Below, one piece after another: positions 46,296-58,510 of a stretch of 64,000 bases of DNA. The position numbers were made by a program, and so were the translations under genes. Every line of letters begins with the position of its first letter. Positions within the stretch are counted from its first letter, which is position 1. A model generated the notes under the pieces. It had not been told where the DNA came from and made no database searches. It saw only the letters and a program-made list of their open reading frames with translations. The DNA comes from Phoebastria nigripes (taxonomy: Eukaryota > Chordata > Aves > Procellariiformes > Diomedeidae): positions 185,810-249,809 of the forward strand of contig JAYKAV010003433.1 in assembly GCA_035582835.1 (NCBI GenBank), given 5' to 3'.

Positions 46296-47119
46296 TGAAA
46301 TCAGTAATATCAGTGATAGGCATGGCGTTAGCATAACTATGGAGGACTGGATTCTGCAAGCAAACCCTGCTATTTTTACATCAGAGGACAGTAGGCATTT
46401 GCTTGCTTAGGGTGGGGTACTTATAAGTTTGTAAAGAGGGCCTTTGTTTAGTCATTTAAGAAACTGTTAACTCCATATATATACAGTGACTAAACAGCCA
46501 TGGTTCCACAGAGTAGCATCCCTGTCTGAATATAGACCATTGCTTTAAGTAATCACCCTAACAATATGCATATCAGTTTAACTCTATCAATGATATTTAA
46601 AGCTGATACTGCATCATCCCTAGAAATACCCTTTTGCAGATAAGACGAGGAAGTACATGTTGACTGTTCAGCTATTATTTCTGTGGTTTCTCTAGCGGCA
46701 GTAGAACAGCATCCTGTTCTCCTCATTGAGCTGAATCAAAATGACATAGTCGCTGCATATCAGTGATTTTCAAATTTTGTCATTCGTGCTTCACTCTGAA
46801 TTTCATATGTAGACTCATGTGTTCCTTTCAGTTACAATCCCTGTTTCTGTAATTTAATTTCTCTACTTTATGGTCAGACTTATAAACAACAGGAATCCCT
46901 TCTCACTGGGGAGCCATTATCACAAACTATGTTTTTACTGGATGTGCGCACTTGCAGCTAACTCTGCCCACTCAACTCCAGTCTTGGTTCACATCACTAG
47001 GTGCTAATGGTAAGAATAATGAATCTGTTAATTTAGGACCAACTTCAGGAGATTTGCATATTCAGTATTACTATTTTGTTTTGGGTTCTTTGTTGGGTTT
47101 TTTGTGTTTGGTTTTTTTN

Positions 47120-47155
<36 letters not shown>

Positions 47156-48582
47156 CTCCCAGCACTCCAGTGTGTTCAGCATTACTACACTTGTTTGTAC
47201 GTGCAGATGATCTGGGCAATAATGTTTCCTGTAGATGAAGAAAACAAGCAAAGCTACTAGGAAAAACACTATGTAACTCCAATACGAAAAAGCAGGGGTG
47301 GGGGGGAAGTAATTTGTAAAAGCTTTTTACTACTACTCTGTGGGGAAATGTACATTAGCAAATATGCATATCTGAATCTATTCTAACTGCTGAATGATAA
47401 ATGCTGGTATATGAATGTTGCTGTTCTCAATTTGCATTTGCAACTTCACTTTCCTTAGAAAACAAAGTGCAGAATATTGTCCTCAGAAGTGTATTTCAAA
47501 AATGTTATTTGTCAGTTAGCAAAATCGGCACAAGCTTTCCAAAAGCTGCAGTATATGCTCAACATGCAGAAAACGCCTAAATGACTTTTCCCTGCTTAAC
47601 ATAAAGAAACATAAGAGCATTGACTTGTAGGCTTAATCACTACTGAATGACTTTCGTTATCTTCTTCTTTTTTTTAGCTGCAAACTTTGTGCTTATATTT
47701 TTTACGATAAACATGGGTGGTTTAACCCCCACTGGAGCAACATGTTTCATTTTATATTGTATATAAACCATTATAATAATTGAAGCCTAGACTTAATTTC
47801 TGCAAAATTCTATCAGACAGGATTTTTCTGAAGTAATCCAGATCACAGCTGTTATTAAAAGACTTGTTCTAGAGTATGGTTCAGCGGTCTTGAAACATTT
47901 AATTTTTTTTTTGTTTGTAACTTCCAATCAGACAGTAGTTTAGTATTAAAAAAAAAAAAATGCTTTTTTTGTTACATCGGAAAATTTGAAAGTGTTTTTG
48001 CAATTTTTAGCTTTTTCTCTCAGAACCTCTCAAGACTGAGAACTGAAAAATAAAACCACATTTTTTTCTTTTCTCCTTATCTTTTCCATATCCTGGTAAC
48101 ATGCAACACATAATAACGGCATATGTATCCCCTGGTATATTTACTCAGTTATTGTTCCTAGCACTGTACTGTACATATACTTTTACTCTGATCTTCTGTG
48201 GTATTCTAGTCTGCTACATTTTACTGATGATTAAGCAGTAGTGCCACACAGCCATGTATAATTAAAATATTGCTAATGCAGACATACATAATTAGTGTTA
48301 CTTACAATTTATCACAAAGCTGAAATTTAAACATAATTTTTTTCTCATAATTCATTTCTGTGTTTTTATAGTGTTCAAAACAATGTAACAATTAGATTCA
48401 TTTTGTCACAGACATAAAATGGTAAACAAAGCCAGATGCAACACAAAGATTGAATATAACTTTAAAAGGGTGGTCATCACATTGAAGGACCAGTGTTTTT
48501 CTATTTTAAGTTTAGCTTATTCACTTGTTCAATATTCATGGGGGATGTGGAAAAGTTAAGGAAAGAAATCCTTGGGATGAAT
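46296..48582. other. Unique AT-rich DNA, no gene seen
   Basis: Includes a T run of more than 40 bases with one ambiguous base (47112-47155) and GC-balanced stretches near 46640-46800 and 47440-47660 that might be conserved non-coding sequence. No exon recognised. Confidence 0.55.
47112..47155. repeat. Poly-T run
   Basis: About 44 T with one N at 47119. Equivalent to a long poly-A on the minus strand. No retroposed body was recognised. Confidence 0.95.
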
Positions 48583-48999
48583 TAGAATCATAGAATCATT
48601 TAGGTTGGAAAAGACCCTTAAGATCATCGAGTCCAACCATAAAGCTAACACTGCCAATTCCACCACTAAACCATGTCCCTGCATACCACATCTACACATC
48701 TTTTAAATTCCTCCAGGGATGGTGACTCAACCACTTCCCTGGGCAGCCTGTTCCAAGGCTTGACAACCCTTTCGGAGAAGAAATTTTTCCTAGTATCCAA
48801 TCTAAACTTCCCCTGGCGCAACTTGAGGCCATTTCCTCTTGTCCTATCCCTTGTTACTTGGGAGAAGAGACTGAGACCCACCTGGCTACAACCTCCTTTC
48901 AGGTAGTTGTAGAGGGCGATAAGGTCTCCCTTCAGCCTCCTTTTCTTCAGGCTAAACAACCCCAGTTCCCTCAGCCGCTCCTCATAAGACTTGTTCTCA
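48583..48999 (-). mobile_element. CR1 LINE 3' part, minus strand
   Basis: Begins at the tail (AGAATCATAGAATCATTTAG), followed by GGTTGGAAAAGACCCTTAAG and GATCATCGAGTCCAACC. The ORF2 C-terminus is open over about 108 codons to the natural stop near 48666, with the conserved [13 protein letters not shown] and [16 protein letters not shown] segments. Truncated at 48999. Same subfamily as the 36134 and 46209 copies, judged by the shared 3' end. Confidence 0.95.
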
Positions 49000-51900
49000 T
49001 GGATTACTGTAATTACTTTCACATAATAATAATTCAAGTGTTGTTAAAATATAGCAGCATAAGGATATGGAAATATTAGAAAAATAGTTGTGAAACATGG
49101 TCAAACTCTTTTAAAACCAAGTCCTGTACTGCTGAGGTGCGTGAATGTCATGGTGTATCTTGCAGTCATCTGGACTGGGATATCAGGATACTCTACAGCT
49201 CCTTCTAGCCCATTTATAGAGATTTTCTTCCAAAAGGAGCCCATTACACTAGGTTATCAGTGAAATTTAGATATCCCCTGCTAAGATGTTGTGACATGGT
49301 TAATGGGTTCACCGAGATTTGGGAGCTAGGTAACATTCCTCTGTCCCATACTTCGTGCAGTTATACCACAGTTTCTACTTAGTATCCCAATGGATACTTA
49401 GTAGCCCCCTGGACGGTTTTCTGTTGTGGTGGTGCTGGTGTTGGGTTCTTTTTTGTGTTGTGGGAATTTTTTTGTTTGCTTTTTTGTTTGTTTGTTGTTG
49501 TTTGTTTNGTTTGGTTTGGTTTTTTTCCCCAAACCTGTTGCTTCACAGGTTCATTCACCAATTTTCAGATCAGAAGAAAGAACTGTTACTAGCCTGACAT
49601 CTAAGGCATTCAGTCTATCCATATAACATTCAAGGCAAAATAATTTTTGCATGAAGCCATAAATTCTGCATAAGTGAATGCACATTTTTACATATATGGA
49701 ATATATATGGAATTGTGAAATGGCTGTCTCAAATATCCAGGGGAAGCAAGCCAGTGCTTCGGAGTACCACAGGAAACTAAAATAATACCATACTATCTTT
49801 TTTTCAATCACCATTTCCTATTGTTCTACTTTTCCCATACCCTTCTTATCACTACATCTTAGGAAATGTCTGGTGAAAGGAGGAAACATTAAACTTTTTG
49901 TCTTAGAGGAGACTGTGGTTAGATGATGTACATTTCTTTCTCTGCTGCTCCAGTACAGCACTGTAGCTGTAAAGAATGTAAGGTATTGACCCTTTTGTTG
50001 GATGATGTGCATGTATACAATGGAGGTGGAACTTCTTTGCAGCTTCTGATTCTGAAAAGGAAGGTAGGTTTACCTTGCAATCCATTTCTCCTTTTTGCAC
50101 AGACTCAAGAAACTAAACTTCTCAACAACTAAACTCAACAATCTAATGCTTATCTATCCCTTAGGTAAAAGATTAAATGAAATGATGAGATGATATGAAA
50201 TTAGAAGAAAAAAAAATATGCAGAAGCCACACAGCTTCAATGACTTTTTGTACTAAAAATTTCCATAGAACATCCTAAGTATTTTGGCTGGACAATTAGC
50301 TCTGTTATTATGAAATGTCTGTTGCTTGAAGTGCATTGTCAGTGGGCAGCTGAGGTTATTTTAATACAGAGTAAGCTTTCGCCATCTGTCCTGCCCTCTA
50401 ATTAGGATGCAAAACTCCCATAATTCACAATTGCATAGTAAAAATACAATAATAAGTAGTTAAAATGCATGTGTATGTTCATCATTTATTGCTGCATTCA
50501 TCTGTTACATTTTGGACAAAAAACAGCAGGAAGGTTTTGTTGTTTTTTTCCACTCTAACATCAGACCAGCTCTTCCATTGCTTCAATACAACATTTTTTG
50601 GTGAAGTCAATGGACTTATGACAGCTTGTATCAACTGACCACCTGATCTGTAGCATGGATCCCGGTCTATTTATTGTTGAAATAAAATAGTACAAATTTT
50701 TGCAAAAGGTGTTGCAATACCTAGCTTAATGGCTTCTCATTATTTTAAAGTTTCTTTTGAAGAACCTTGCATTTTACTTTCACCAGAAGGGTTATTTTTC
50801 TAGTCTTCCATTTTAAAAATATAGCATCAAAGAGTGTTTTCTTTCACTTTTAATAAAATGATTATTCATTTTCCCAGTCCTGTTGCTATGAAGATAGCCT
50901 GATGATATTTTGAAAAACAGTGTCCCCTTTGCATATAATGTGTACAACACAGTGTAGGAATCTCTTCTCTAGTTATCTCTCAGTTTGAATAACTGTATTA
51001 CCACACTTGTGCTTTGCTCTCTAGTATTATTTACTCAGCATTCCAAACTAAAATAATTTTCTACTTTGCTGTCATATTTGTCTTTGTTTTTATCAGCTAC
51101 ATGATGTTGAATACTTTGAGTTTCAAGGCTAAGAGGGTAGATAATTAAATTAAATGATTTCCCTAGAAACCATGTGAATGAATCCCACATCTTGATTTCC
51201 AAAGTATTTATATTTGGTTAGAAAAATATTTAGTCTTCCCTTTTATTGCCATTTTCTTTTTCTGCCTTATTGTGTAAAAGCTCATTTCCTAATATTTCAC
51301 TATAATTAGTCATTTCTTGCTAAAGATAGGTAATGTTATTATAATACTGTATATGTGTATAGAGTGAAAATGAGGGAAATGTTGTCAACCTCCAGACTAT
51401 GGAAGAGATCAAGACTGATATGGTTATATCATGTTAGTTCAGTGCATTTAGATTTGAGGAAAAGGACAACTTTAGTGCCTTATATTTTACTCTCAGAAAG
51501 TAGAAGATGGAGAGTTTTTCTACCAAGCTCCAAAACCTAAAGAAAATTAAATATAACACTTATTGTACTCTTCTAATTAATTACTTCATAAATTGTTATA
51601 ATATATAATATTATATATAAAAATATATAAGTAACTTGATTATTTTAACTATTACTCATTGATACTCTTCAAAATAACTTTTCTAATATCCCCAGCAGGA
51701 AATTTCATCACAAGCTATGTTTAACTACTAGACATTAAAATAAAAATTTGTTATTATTATTCTAGCTGAAACAAATAAACTTTCAAGAGACAGGAATGTT
51801 ATTTCTATTATGATTTTACTGTGGCCTGGATGGCCATGGAAACTTCTCTACTGACTGTCTGCACAGCTATGGTAGGACACAGAATTGGCCCATAGCTAAA

Positions 51901-53650
51901 AAGATAGGAAAAGGAGTAGTTCTCTTCTCCCTTTATCCTAAGCTGTGGAGATTCCTCTTCCCAGATCTACCTGAAAACATCAATTAAAAAAAAAAAAAAA
52001 GTTCATATGCATGTTCTTCAAGGCTAAGAAGAACGGAAATCTGCCTTTTGTGTACAGAACAAAAGCCTATTGTCTGTCATAACAGACCTGTAAGTGTTCC
52101 AGCACCTAAACTCCTATAGAATCCAGTGTCAGTGAGGCAACTAAGAGGTAACATATGGACTCAGTCTGCCAGTCTACCGAGAGATCTACACAGTATCTAT
52201 CTCAGACAATGCTGGATCTCAATAGTCAAGCTATCATCTCTGAACACAGCTTCAGCCAGATGACATTCTTAACTTTTTTTTCATCCTTAAAGAGTGGTAA
52301 CACTGCTTTACCTGCAGATATTTTTAATTTATTCACTTGCTTTTCTCCTTTAATGAGCAAATTAGAAGCTGAAAGTGCCTGAAGTGACATTTCTAAAAAT
52401 TTCTGCAGTAGGCCTTACAGAAACCCTAATTCTGCCAATTCAAATGGCCTTGATTGTCCAATTTGTAACTAGCACTAGTAATAAAAAGAGCTGCTTTTGT
52501 TCTTCACAGCATGGATTCCCAAATTGCAGTTCCATTCTCATGTTGTCAATACCATNGATCCAAAACAAACAAACAAAAATGACCCTGTTATATGATTTGT
52601 ATCTGAGCTATAGTTCATCCCTCTTCTTAGTGGTGTACATCCCACAAAAAATGGCCTTTTTTTAGTCCTTTCATTAGTCCTGACTACCGCTTGTTTTTTC
52701 TTCTGTTGCATGTTGGTCCACAATACNAAATACGGAAATCTCTGTCCTAACAAGTTAGTATACTGCTCATTCTCAAAGTAAAGGGCTTTCCCAGGAATTG
52801 AGAAGTTTGACATAAAATTAGAACATATACCAGGGAAACATCTTACTGTGGTAGACATGGCATAAAAACCCAAGCAATGGGTCCAAGCAACAGATCTCAA
52901 GAAAATCATGTGCATCTGAAGCAGATGTAAAAGAAAAGCTGATGTAAATCTAAAGAATGAGATTCAGAAGAATTCAGAAGACTGAGATTCAGAAGAATGA
53001 ATCAATGACAGAATTGATTAAAAACTTTGAATATATCTGTTGGCTTACAAAAGGAACTCCTAGAATGTCAAAAACAATTAAGATTTTAATTGTTAGCATG
53101 ATCTTATAGAGCTTGAAGATTACATCATGGAAAAAACTGGAGAAATGACGAAGGCTTAATATTTTCTGGAAAGGAAATTTTAGAGGGATGTCTTGAGGTG
53201 AAAACTTTCAGAGCATGCTGGAGAATTGTGTAGGACAGAGAAAACTGGTGCAGTCAAGCCCAGATTGCATTTTGAGAACAATTCTTGGAGAGCTCTTTAC
53301 CCAAACCTGCATGCAGACATTATTTCAAAGGAAATACATTGATTGATTTCAAAAGACAGGTTAGAAAAGAATTACTTTCTTTTTTTTCTTTTGAAATACA
53401 AATGACAGAAAACCACAACCCAGAAGCAAACTGGGCTGCTAAATTATTTGATGATGTAAAAATACCCTCAGATATGTATACACATACACAGATACATGTG
53501 TAAGTATATCTGTACACAGAATAAGATTTAAAAAAAAGAGTGTCCAAATGTTCTAAGGATAATAAATAACAATACATTGAAAGATGACTTTCATTTAAAT
53601 AATAGCCATTGGAAAAAAAAATAGAAATCAGATAAATTAATTTTGCTTCA
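49000..53650. other. Unique AT-rich DNA, no gene seen
   Basis: About 4.6 kb. Contains a (GTTT)n-rich stretch near 49465-49530, an AT-only stretch near 51598-51632, a 25-bp-offset duplication near 52958-52998 and weak traces of the old dispersed repeat near 52085-52165. A block at 50280-50460 rich in homeodomain- and octamer-like motifs is noted in findings. No exon recognised. Confidence 0.55.
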
Positions 53651-53744
53651 ATAGAATCATAGAATCATAGAATAGTTTGGGTTGGAAGGGACCTTTAAAG
53701 GTCATCTAGTCCAACCCCCCTGCTGTGGGCAGGGACATCTTCAA

Positions 53745-54287
53745 CTAGATCAGGTTGCTCAGAGACCCATCCAACCTCACCTTGAATGTTTCCAGGAATG
53801 GGGCATCTACCACNTCTCTGGGCAACCTGTGCCAGTGTTTTACCACCCTCAGCGTCAAAAATTCCTTCCTTATATCTAGTCTAAATCTGCCCTCTTTTAG
53901 TTTAAAACCATTCCCCTTTGTCCTGTCACAACAGGCACTGCTAAAAAGTTTGTCCCCATCTTTTTTATAAGCCCTCTTTAAGTATTGAAAGGCTGCAATA
54001 AGGTCTCCCCGAAGCCTTCTCTTCTCCAGGCTGAACAACCCCAACTCTCTCAGCCTTTCTTCACAGGAGAGGCGTTCCATCCCCCTGATCATTTTTGTGG
54101 CCCTCCTCTGGACCNGCTCCAACAGGTCCATGTCTTTCTTGTGCTGAGGGTTCCAGAGCTGGGTGCAGTACTCCAGGTGGGGTCTCACCAGAGCAGAGGA
54201 GGGGGCAGAATCACCTCCCTCGACCTGCTGGCCACGCTTCTTTGGATGCAGCACAGGATACGGCTGGCCTTCTGTCTGCGAGCGCAC
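53745..54287 (-). pseudogene. CR1 ORF2 C-terminal region
   Basis: About 180 open codons ending at the natural ORF2 stop. Contains the family-typical segments [60 protein letters not shown] and [20 protein letters not shown], then the HRLPR segment before the end. It follows the RT domain in element order. Two ambiguous bases fall in it. The first Met of the open stretch is arbitrary, since the true ORF2 begins about 3 kb upstream in element order. Confidence 0.93.
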
Positions 54288-54417
54288 ATTGCTGGCTCAT
54301 GTCCAGCTATTTGTCCACCAGTACCCCCAAGTCCTTCTCCAAAGGGCTGCTCTCAATCCCTTCATCCCCCAGCCTGTATTGATACCGGGGGTTGCCCCNA
54401 CCCAGGTGCAGGACCTT

Positions 54418-55370
54418 TCACTTGGCCTTGTTGAACCTCATGAGGTTCACATGGGCCCACTTCTCCAGCTTGTCCAGGTCCCTNTGNATGGCATCCCCTC
54501 CCTCAGGCATGTCCACCGCACTACTCAGCTTGGTGTCCTCTGCAAGTTTGCTGAGGGTGTGCTCGATCCCACCGTCTATGTCACTGATGAAGATATTAAA
54601 CAGTACCGGTCCCAATACGGACCCCTGCTGGACGCCACTCGTCACTGATCTCCAGAGCCATTGACCACTACCCTCTGGATGCGACCATCTAACCAATTCC
54701 TCATCCACCGGACAGTCCACCCATCAAATCCATACCTGTCCAGTTTAGAGAGAAGGATGTTGTGTGGGACCATGTCAAAGGCCTTACAGAAGTCTGGATA
54801 GATGACATCTGTAGCCCTTCCCATGTCCACTGATGTCGTCACTCCATCCTAGAAGGCCACTAGGTTAGTCAGGCAGGACTTGCCCTCTGTGAAGCCATGC
54901 TGGCTGTCTCGAACTACCTCCCTGTCCTCCNTGTGCCTCAGCATAGCTTCCAGGAGGATCTGTTCCATGATCTTCCCAGGCACAGAGGTGAGGCTGACTG
55001 GCCTGTAGTTCCCCGGGTCTTCCTTTTTCCCCTTTTTAAAAATAGGGGTTATGTTTCCCCTTTTCTAGTCAGTGGGAACTTCACCAGACTGCCATGACTT
55101 CTCAAATACGATGGGTAGTATCTTAGCAACTACCTCCAGCCAGTTCCTTCAGGACCCGTGGATGGATCTCATCGTGTCCCATGGACCTTAGGTTCCTTAG
55201 ATGGTCTCGAACCTGATCTTCTCCTACAGTGGGTGGCTCTTCATTCTCCCAGTCCCCACCTTTGCCTTCTGTAACTTGGGCAGTGAGGCTCGAGCACTTG
55301 CCAGTGAAGACCAAGGCAAAAAAGTCATTGAGTACCTCAGCCTTCTCTGTATCCTGGGTAACCAGGTTCC
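54418..55370 (-). pseudogene. CR1 ORF2 reverse transcriptase, inactivated
   Basis: RT domain in two frames. At 54642-54842 block A reads [14 protein letters not shown], with Pro where Leu is usual. After a frameshift near 54650, block B reads [11 protein letters not shown] (Pro replaced by Gln) and block C reads LAEDTK where FADDTK is usual, so the catalytic Asp pair is damaged. Upstream in the element, 55123-55314 gives the linker [20 protein letters not shown]. The domain reaches the nested LTR at 55371 and continues beyond it at 55928. It was once a target-primed RT and is now non-functional. Confidence 0.92.
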
Positions 55371-55927
55371 TGTCCTGGTTCCAGCTGGGACAGAGTTAAC
55401 TTTCTTCCCAGTAGCTGGGGGGGTGTGCTGTGTTTTGGGTTTGGTATAATAGGAGCGTTGATGGGCCATTGATGTTTTGGGTGTTGCTGGGTGGTGCTTG
55501 CACCGGGCACTTTTCGGCCTCCCATGCCCTGCCAGGTGCATGGGAAGCTGGCGGGGGGAGCATAGCCGGGGTGGTTGACCCAGCTGGCCAATGGGGTATT
55601 CCATACCATGTGACGTCATGCTCAGTATAAAAACTAAGTGTGTGGGGGGGCTCGGGCTCCCGGGACAGGCTCTCGTATTGGGCACGCGTCAGTCCAGCAG
55701 GTGGTGAGCAATTGCATTGTGCATCGCCTGCTTTGTATATTGTTGTTGTTGTTATCAGTGTTATTACTGTTCTACTTTGTTTTATTTCAATTATTAAACT
55801 GTTTTTATCTCAACCCGCGAGTTTTCCTACTCGTGCCCTCCCAATTCTTTCCCCCATCCCACCGGAGCTGGGGGGGTGAGCGAGCGGCTGCGTGGTGTTT
55901 AGGTGCTGCCAGGGTTAAACCACGACA
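55371..55927 (+). mobile_element. Solo LTR, family 1 (copy I), nested in CR1
   Basis: Complete LTR from TGTCCTGGTTCCAGCTGGGA to TTAAACCACGACA inside the CR1 ORF2. Flanking pentamers GTTCC and GTCTC match at three of five positions, probably a decayed target duplication; the CR1 text resumes with CCTGTTTCCTTCTGG. CCAAT at 55588-55592, a perfect palindromic CRE TGACGTCA at 55611-55618, TATAAAA at 55626-55632 and ATTAAA at 55793-55798 are all present. It is a close relative of the LTR at 23258. Looks young: ends intact and many CpG kept. Confidence 0.97.
55588..55632 (+). promoter_or_regulatory. LTR core promoter: CCAAT, CRE, TATA
   Basis: CCAAT (55588-55592), TGACGTCA (55611-55618) and TATAAAA (55626-55632) follow one another within 45 bp. 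The CRE palindrome is the site bound by CREB/ATF factors. Other copies keep the TATA position but have altered CRE versions. Activity is inferred. Confidence 0.75.
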
Positions 55928-57080
55928 GTCTCCTGTTTCCTTCTGGAGAGGGCCCACATTTTCCCTCATCTTCCTTTTATCCCTGACGTACCTGTAGAAG
56001 NTTTTCTTGTTGCCCTTGATATCCCTGGCCAGATTTAATTCTTTATCAGGGCTTTAGCTTTCCTAACCTGATCCCTGGCTGTTCAGACAATTTCTCTATA
56101 TTCCTCCCAGGCTACCTGTCCTTGCTTCCACCCTCTGTAGGCTTCCTTTTCGTGTTTGAGTGTGTCCAGGAGCTCCTTGTTCATCCACGCAGGCCTCCTG
56201 GCATTTTTGCCTGACTTCCTCTTTGTTGGGATGCATCACTCCTGAGCTTGGAGGAGGTGATCCTTGAANATTAACCAGCTTTCTTGGGCCCCTCTTCCCT
56301 CCAGGCCTTTGTCCCATGGCACTCTACCAAGCAGATCCCTGAAGAGGCCAAAGCCTGCTCTCCTGAAATCCAGGGTAGTGAGCTTGCTGTGTGCCCTCCT
56401 CGGTGCCCTAAGGATCTTGAACTCCACCGTTTCACCATTTCATGGTCACTGCAGCCCAGGCTGCCCCTGAGCTTCAGATTCTCCACCAGCCCGTCCTTGT
56501 TGGTGAGAACAAGGTCCAGCATAGCACCTCTCCTCGTTGGCTCCTCTACCACTTGGAGAAGGAAGTTATCATTGATGCATTCCAGGAACCTCCCAGATTG
56601 CTTATGTCCTGCCGTATCGTCCCTCCAACAGATATTGGGGTGGTTGAAGTCCCCCATGAGGACCAGGGCTTGTGATTGTGAGGCTGCTCCTATCTGTCTA
56701 TAGAGGGCCTCATCTGCTCAGTCTTCCTGGTCGGGTGGCCTGTAGCAGACCCCCACCGTAACGTCACCTGTCCCTGCCTTCCCTTTAATCCTGACCCATA
56801 AGCTCTCGGTCGGCTCCTCATCCATCCCCAGGCGGAGCTCCATGCACTCCAGCTGGTCATTGACATAGAGGGCAACACCCCGTCCTTGTCTCCCTTGCCT
56901 GTCCTTCCTAAAGAGTCTGTATCGCTCCATTCCAACACTCCAATCATAGGAGCCATCCCACCACGTCTCCATGATGCCAATAAGGTCATAGCCCTGCAGG
57001 CGTGTGCACATGTCTAACTCCTCTTGCTTATTCCCCATGCTACGTGCGTTTGCATAGAGGCATTTAAGTTGGGTGCCCGA
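55928..57080 (-). pseudogene. CR1 ORF2 endonuclease region, broken
   Basis: AP-endonuclease-like domain at the start of ORF2. Seen in order: LKCLYANARSMGNKQEE (57038-57080 region, with the conserved Asn), GIMETWWDGSYDW (conserved Glu), GVALYVND, VGVCYRPPDQED, then an in-frame TGA (56718-56720), [11 protein letters not shown] (conserved Asp and Asn) and GCSDHEMV (the SDH motif). After about 56440 the frame shifts; the following segment ([17 protein letters not shown], then the [14 protein letters not shown] linker) is in other frames. The enzyme nicks target DNA in active CR1. The residues are largely kept, but the ORF is cut. Confidence 0.93.
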
Positions 57081-57235
57081 TGAAGCTGTCTTACTGGCTG
57101 GAGTTCCTTTGTGCTATTCTTCAGGCACTCTCCTGATGACCTGCAACCCTTCTCCAGGCTCTGGGCCTCTATTGCTGGCCCTGGCATCAAACTGGTAGGA
57201 GTGGGATGGATTGAGGTTCACCTCCCCCGGCATTT

Positions 57236-58510
57236 CTAGTTTAAAGCCTTCTTCACCAGCTTGGCAAGCCTATGGCCGAAGATGGTCTTCCCCTTCTCTG
57301 ACAGATGGGCCCCGACAGCCCCCAGCAGACCAGGCTTCTCAAAGCAAGTCCCGTGGTCTAAGTAGCCAAACCCCTGGCTGTGGCACCAGTCCCGTAACCA
57401 TTTGTTGACTGGCCAGATTCGACTGGTCCTTTCAAACCCCTTCCCTTTGACCGGCAGGATTGATGAAAAAACTACCTGCGCTCCAGAGTCCCTTACTGCC
57501 ACTCCCAGGGCTCTGTAATCCTTCTCGATACTCTTCAGACTGCTCCTGGCTGTATCACTGGTGCCCATGTGAAACAGCAGCAGCGGGTAATAGTCAGTGG
57601 ACTGTACGAGGCTTGGTAGCCTCTCAGTGACATCCCTGATGCGAGCCCCTGGTAAGCAGCACACCTCTCTAGAGAGTGCGTCTGGTCGACAAACGGGTGC
57701 CTCCATACCTCTCAGAACAGAGTTGCCTACTACTATCACCCGTTGCCTTTTCTTAGTTGCGCTGGTTGTTATACAGGGGGCAGATCAGGCTGCCTTACTT
57801 GGCTCCAGTGCCTCTCCTGGTGTGACAGGACTTTCCTCTTCGGCCTGCAGAGCAGTGAAGCAGTTCTGCAAGGGCACCTCAGGCTTCAGGGGAAGTCTCT
57901 TCCTCCTGCTGGTCCTCCTCGCCGTTGCAACCATCCACTCTTCTGCATTACTGGCCCCTCCACTCCCTTCTGTGGGTGCTGGTGGGAGAGTTTTTTGGTG
58001 TTTGGCCATGGGCTGCAGGTCCACTGCAGACTGTGCTTGGAACCAGCTATCTAGCTCCTTCTCTGCCTCCCTGATGTTCCGCAGCCTTCTCACCGCCTCC
58101 TGCAGCTCAGCCACCTGCTGCAGGAGGTCCTCCACCTGGGCACACCTTTTGCAGGCAGGTCTGCCGCCTGTCCCTGCCCCAGGGGAGAGGTCCAGGCACT
58201 TCCTGTAGTCTGAGGTCTGCACTGCAGCCTCTCCGTTTAGCAGCTCCACCTGCATGGAGGCATTGGCCAACGCTGGGGTAGATGGTGCAGACCCCCCAGC
58301 TGGAGCCACGGCCTTTACTCTCAGATGAGTGCCCACCATTCCGCCTTGAGGGTCAGGTAGAATGAGTGCCCTTGACCTGTGCCCAGTTGCTGGGTTATGT
58401 GTGTGCTGAGTCCCGCACTCGGCCCATGGAATACCTCTCCTTCGAAGAGGCGCCCTCCCTGCGCGCCCTCCCGTGCAAACTGCCGCTCCACGCCCTAGCT
58501 GACACTCCAC
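57236..58510 (-). pseudogene. CR1 ORF1: coiled coil/CxxC plus esterase domain, one stop
   Basis: A single frame runs from 58510 to 57236 except for one TGA (57785-57787). The N-terminal part has a CKRC (CxxC) motif followed by a leucine-rich coiled-coil segment (VEDLLQQVAELQEAVRRLR) and a WFQAQ segment. The C-terminal part is an SGNH/GDSL-type esterase: VVGNSVLRG (block I; Ser kept, usual Asp replaced by Asn), HMGTSDTARSS (block III) and a C-terminal AHLSEKGK (His kept, the usual preceding Asp not visible). Esterase domains are known in CR1 ORF1. The true start is unsure: 58510 is the first Met of the open frame and 58339 is a plausible alternative. Confidence 0.9.
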
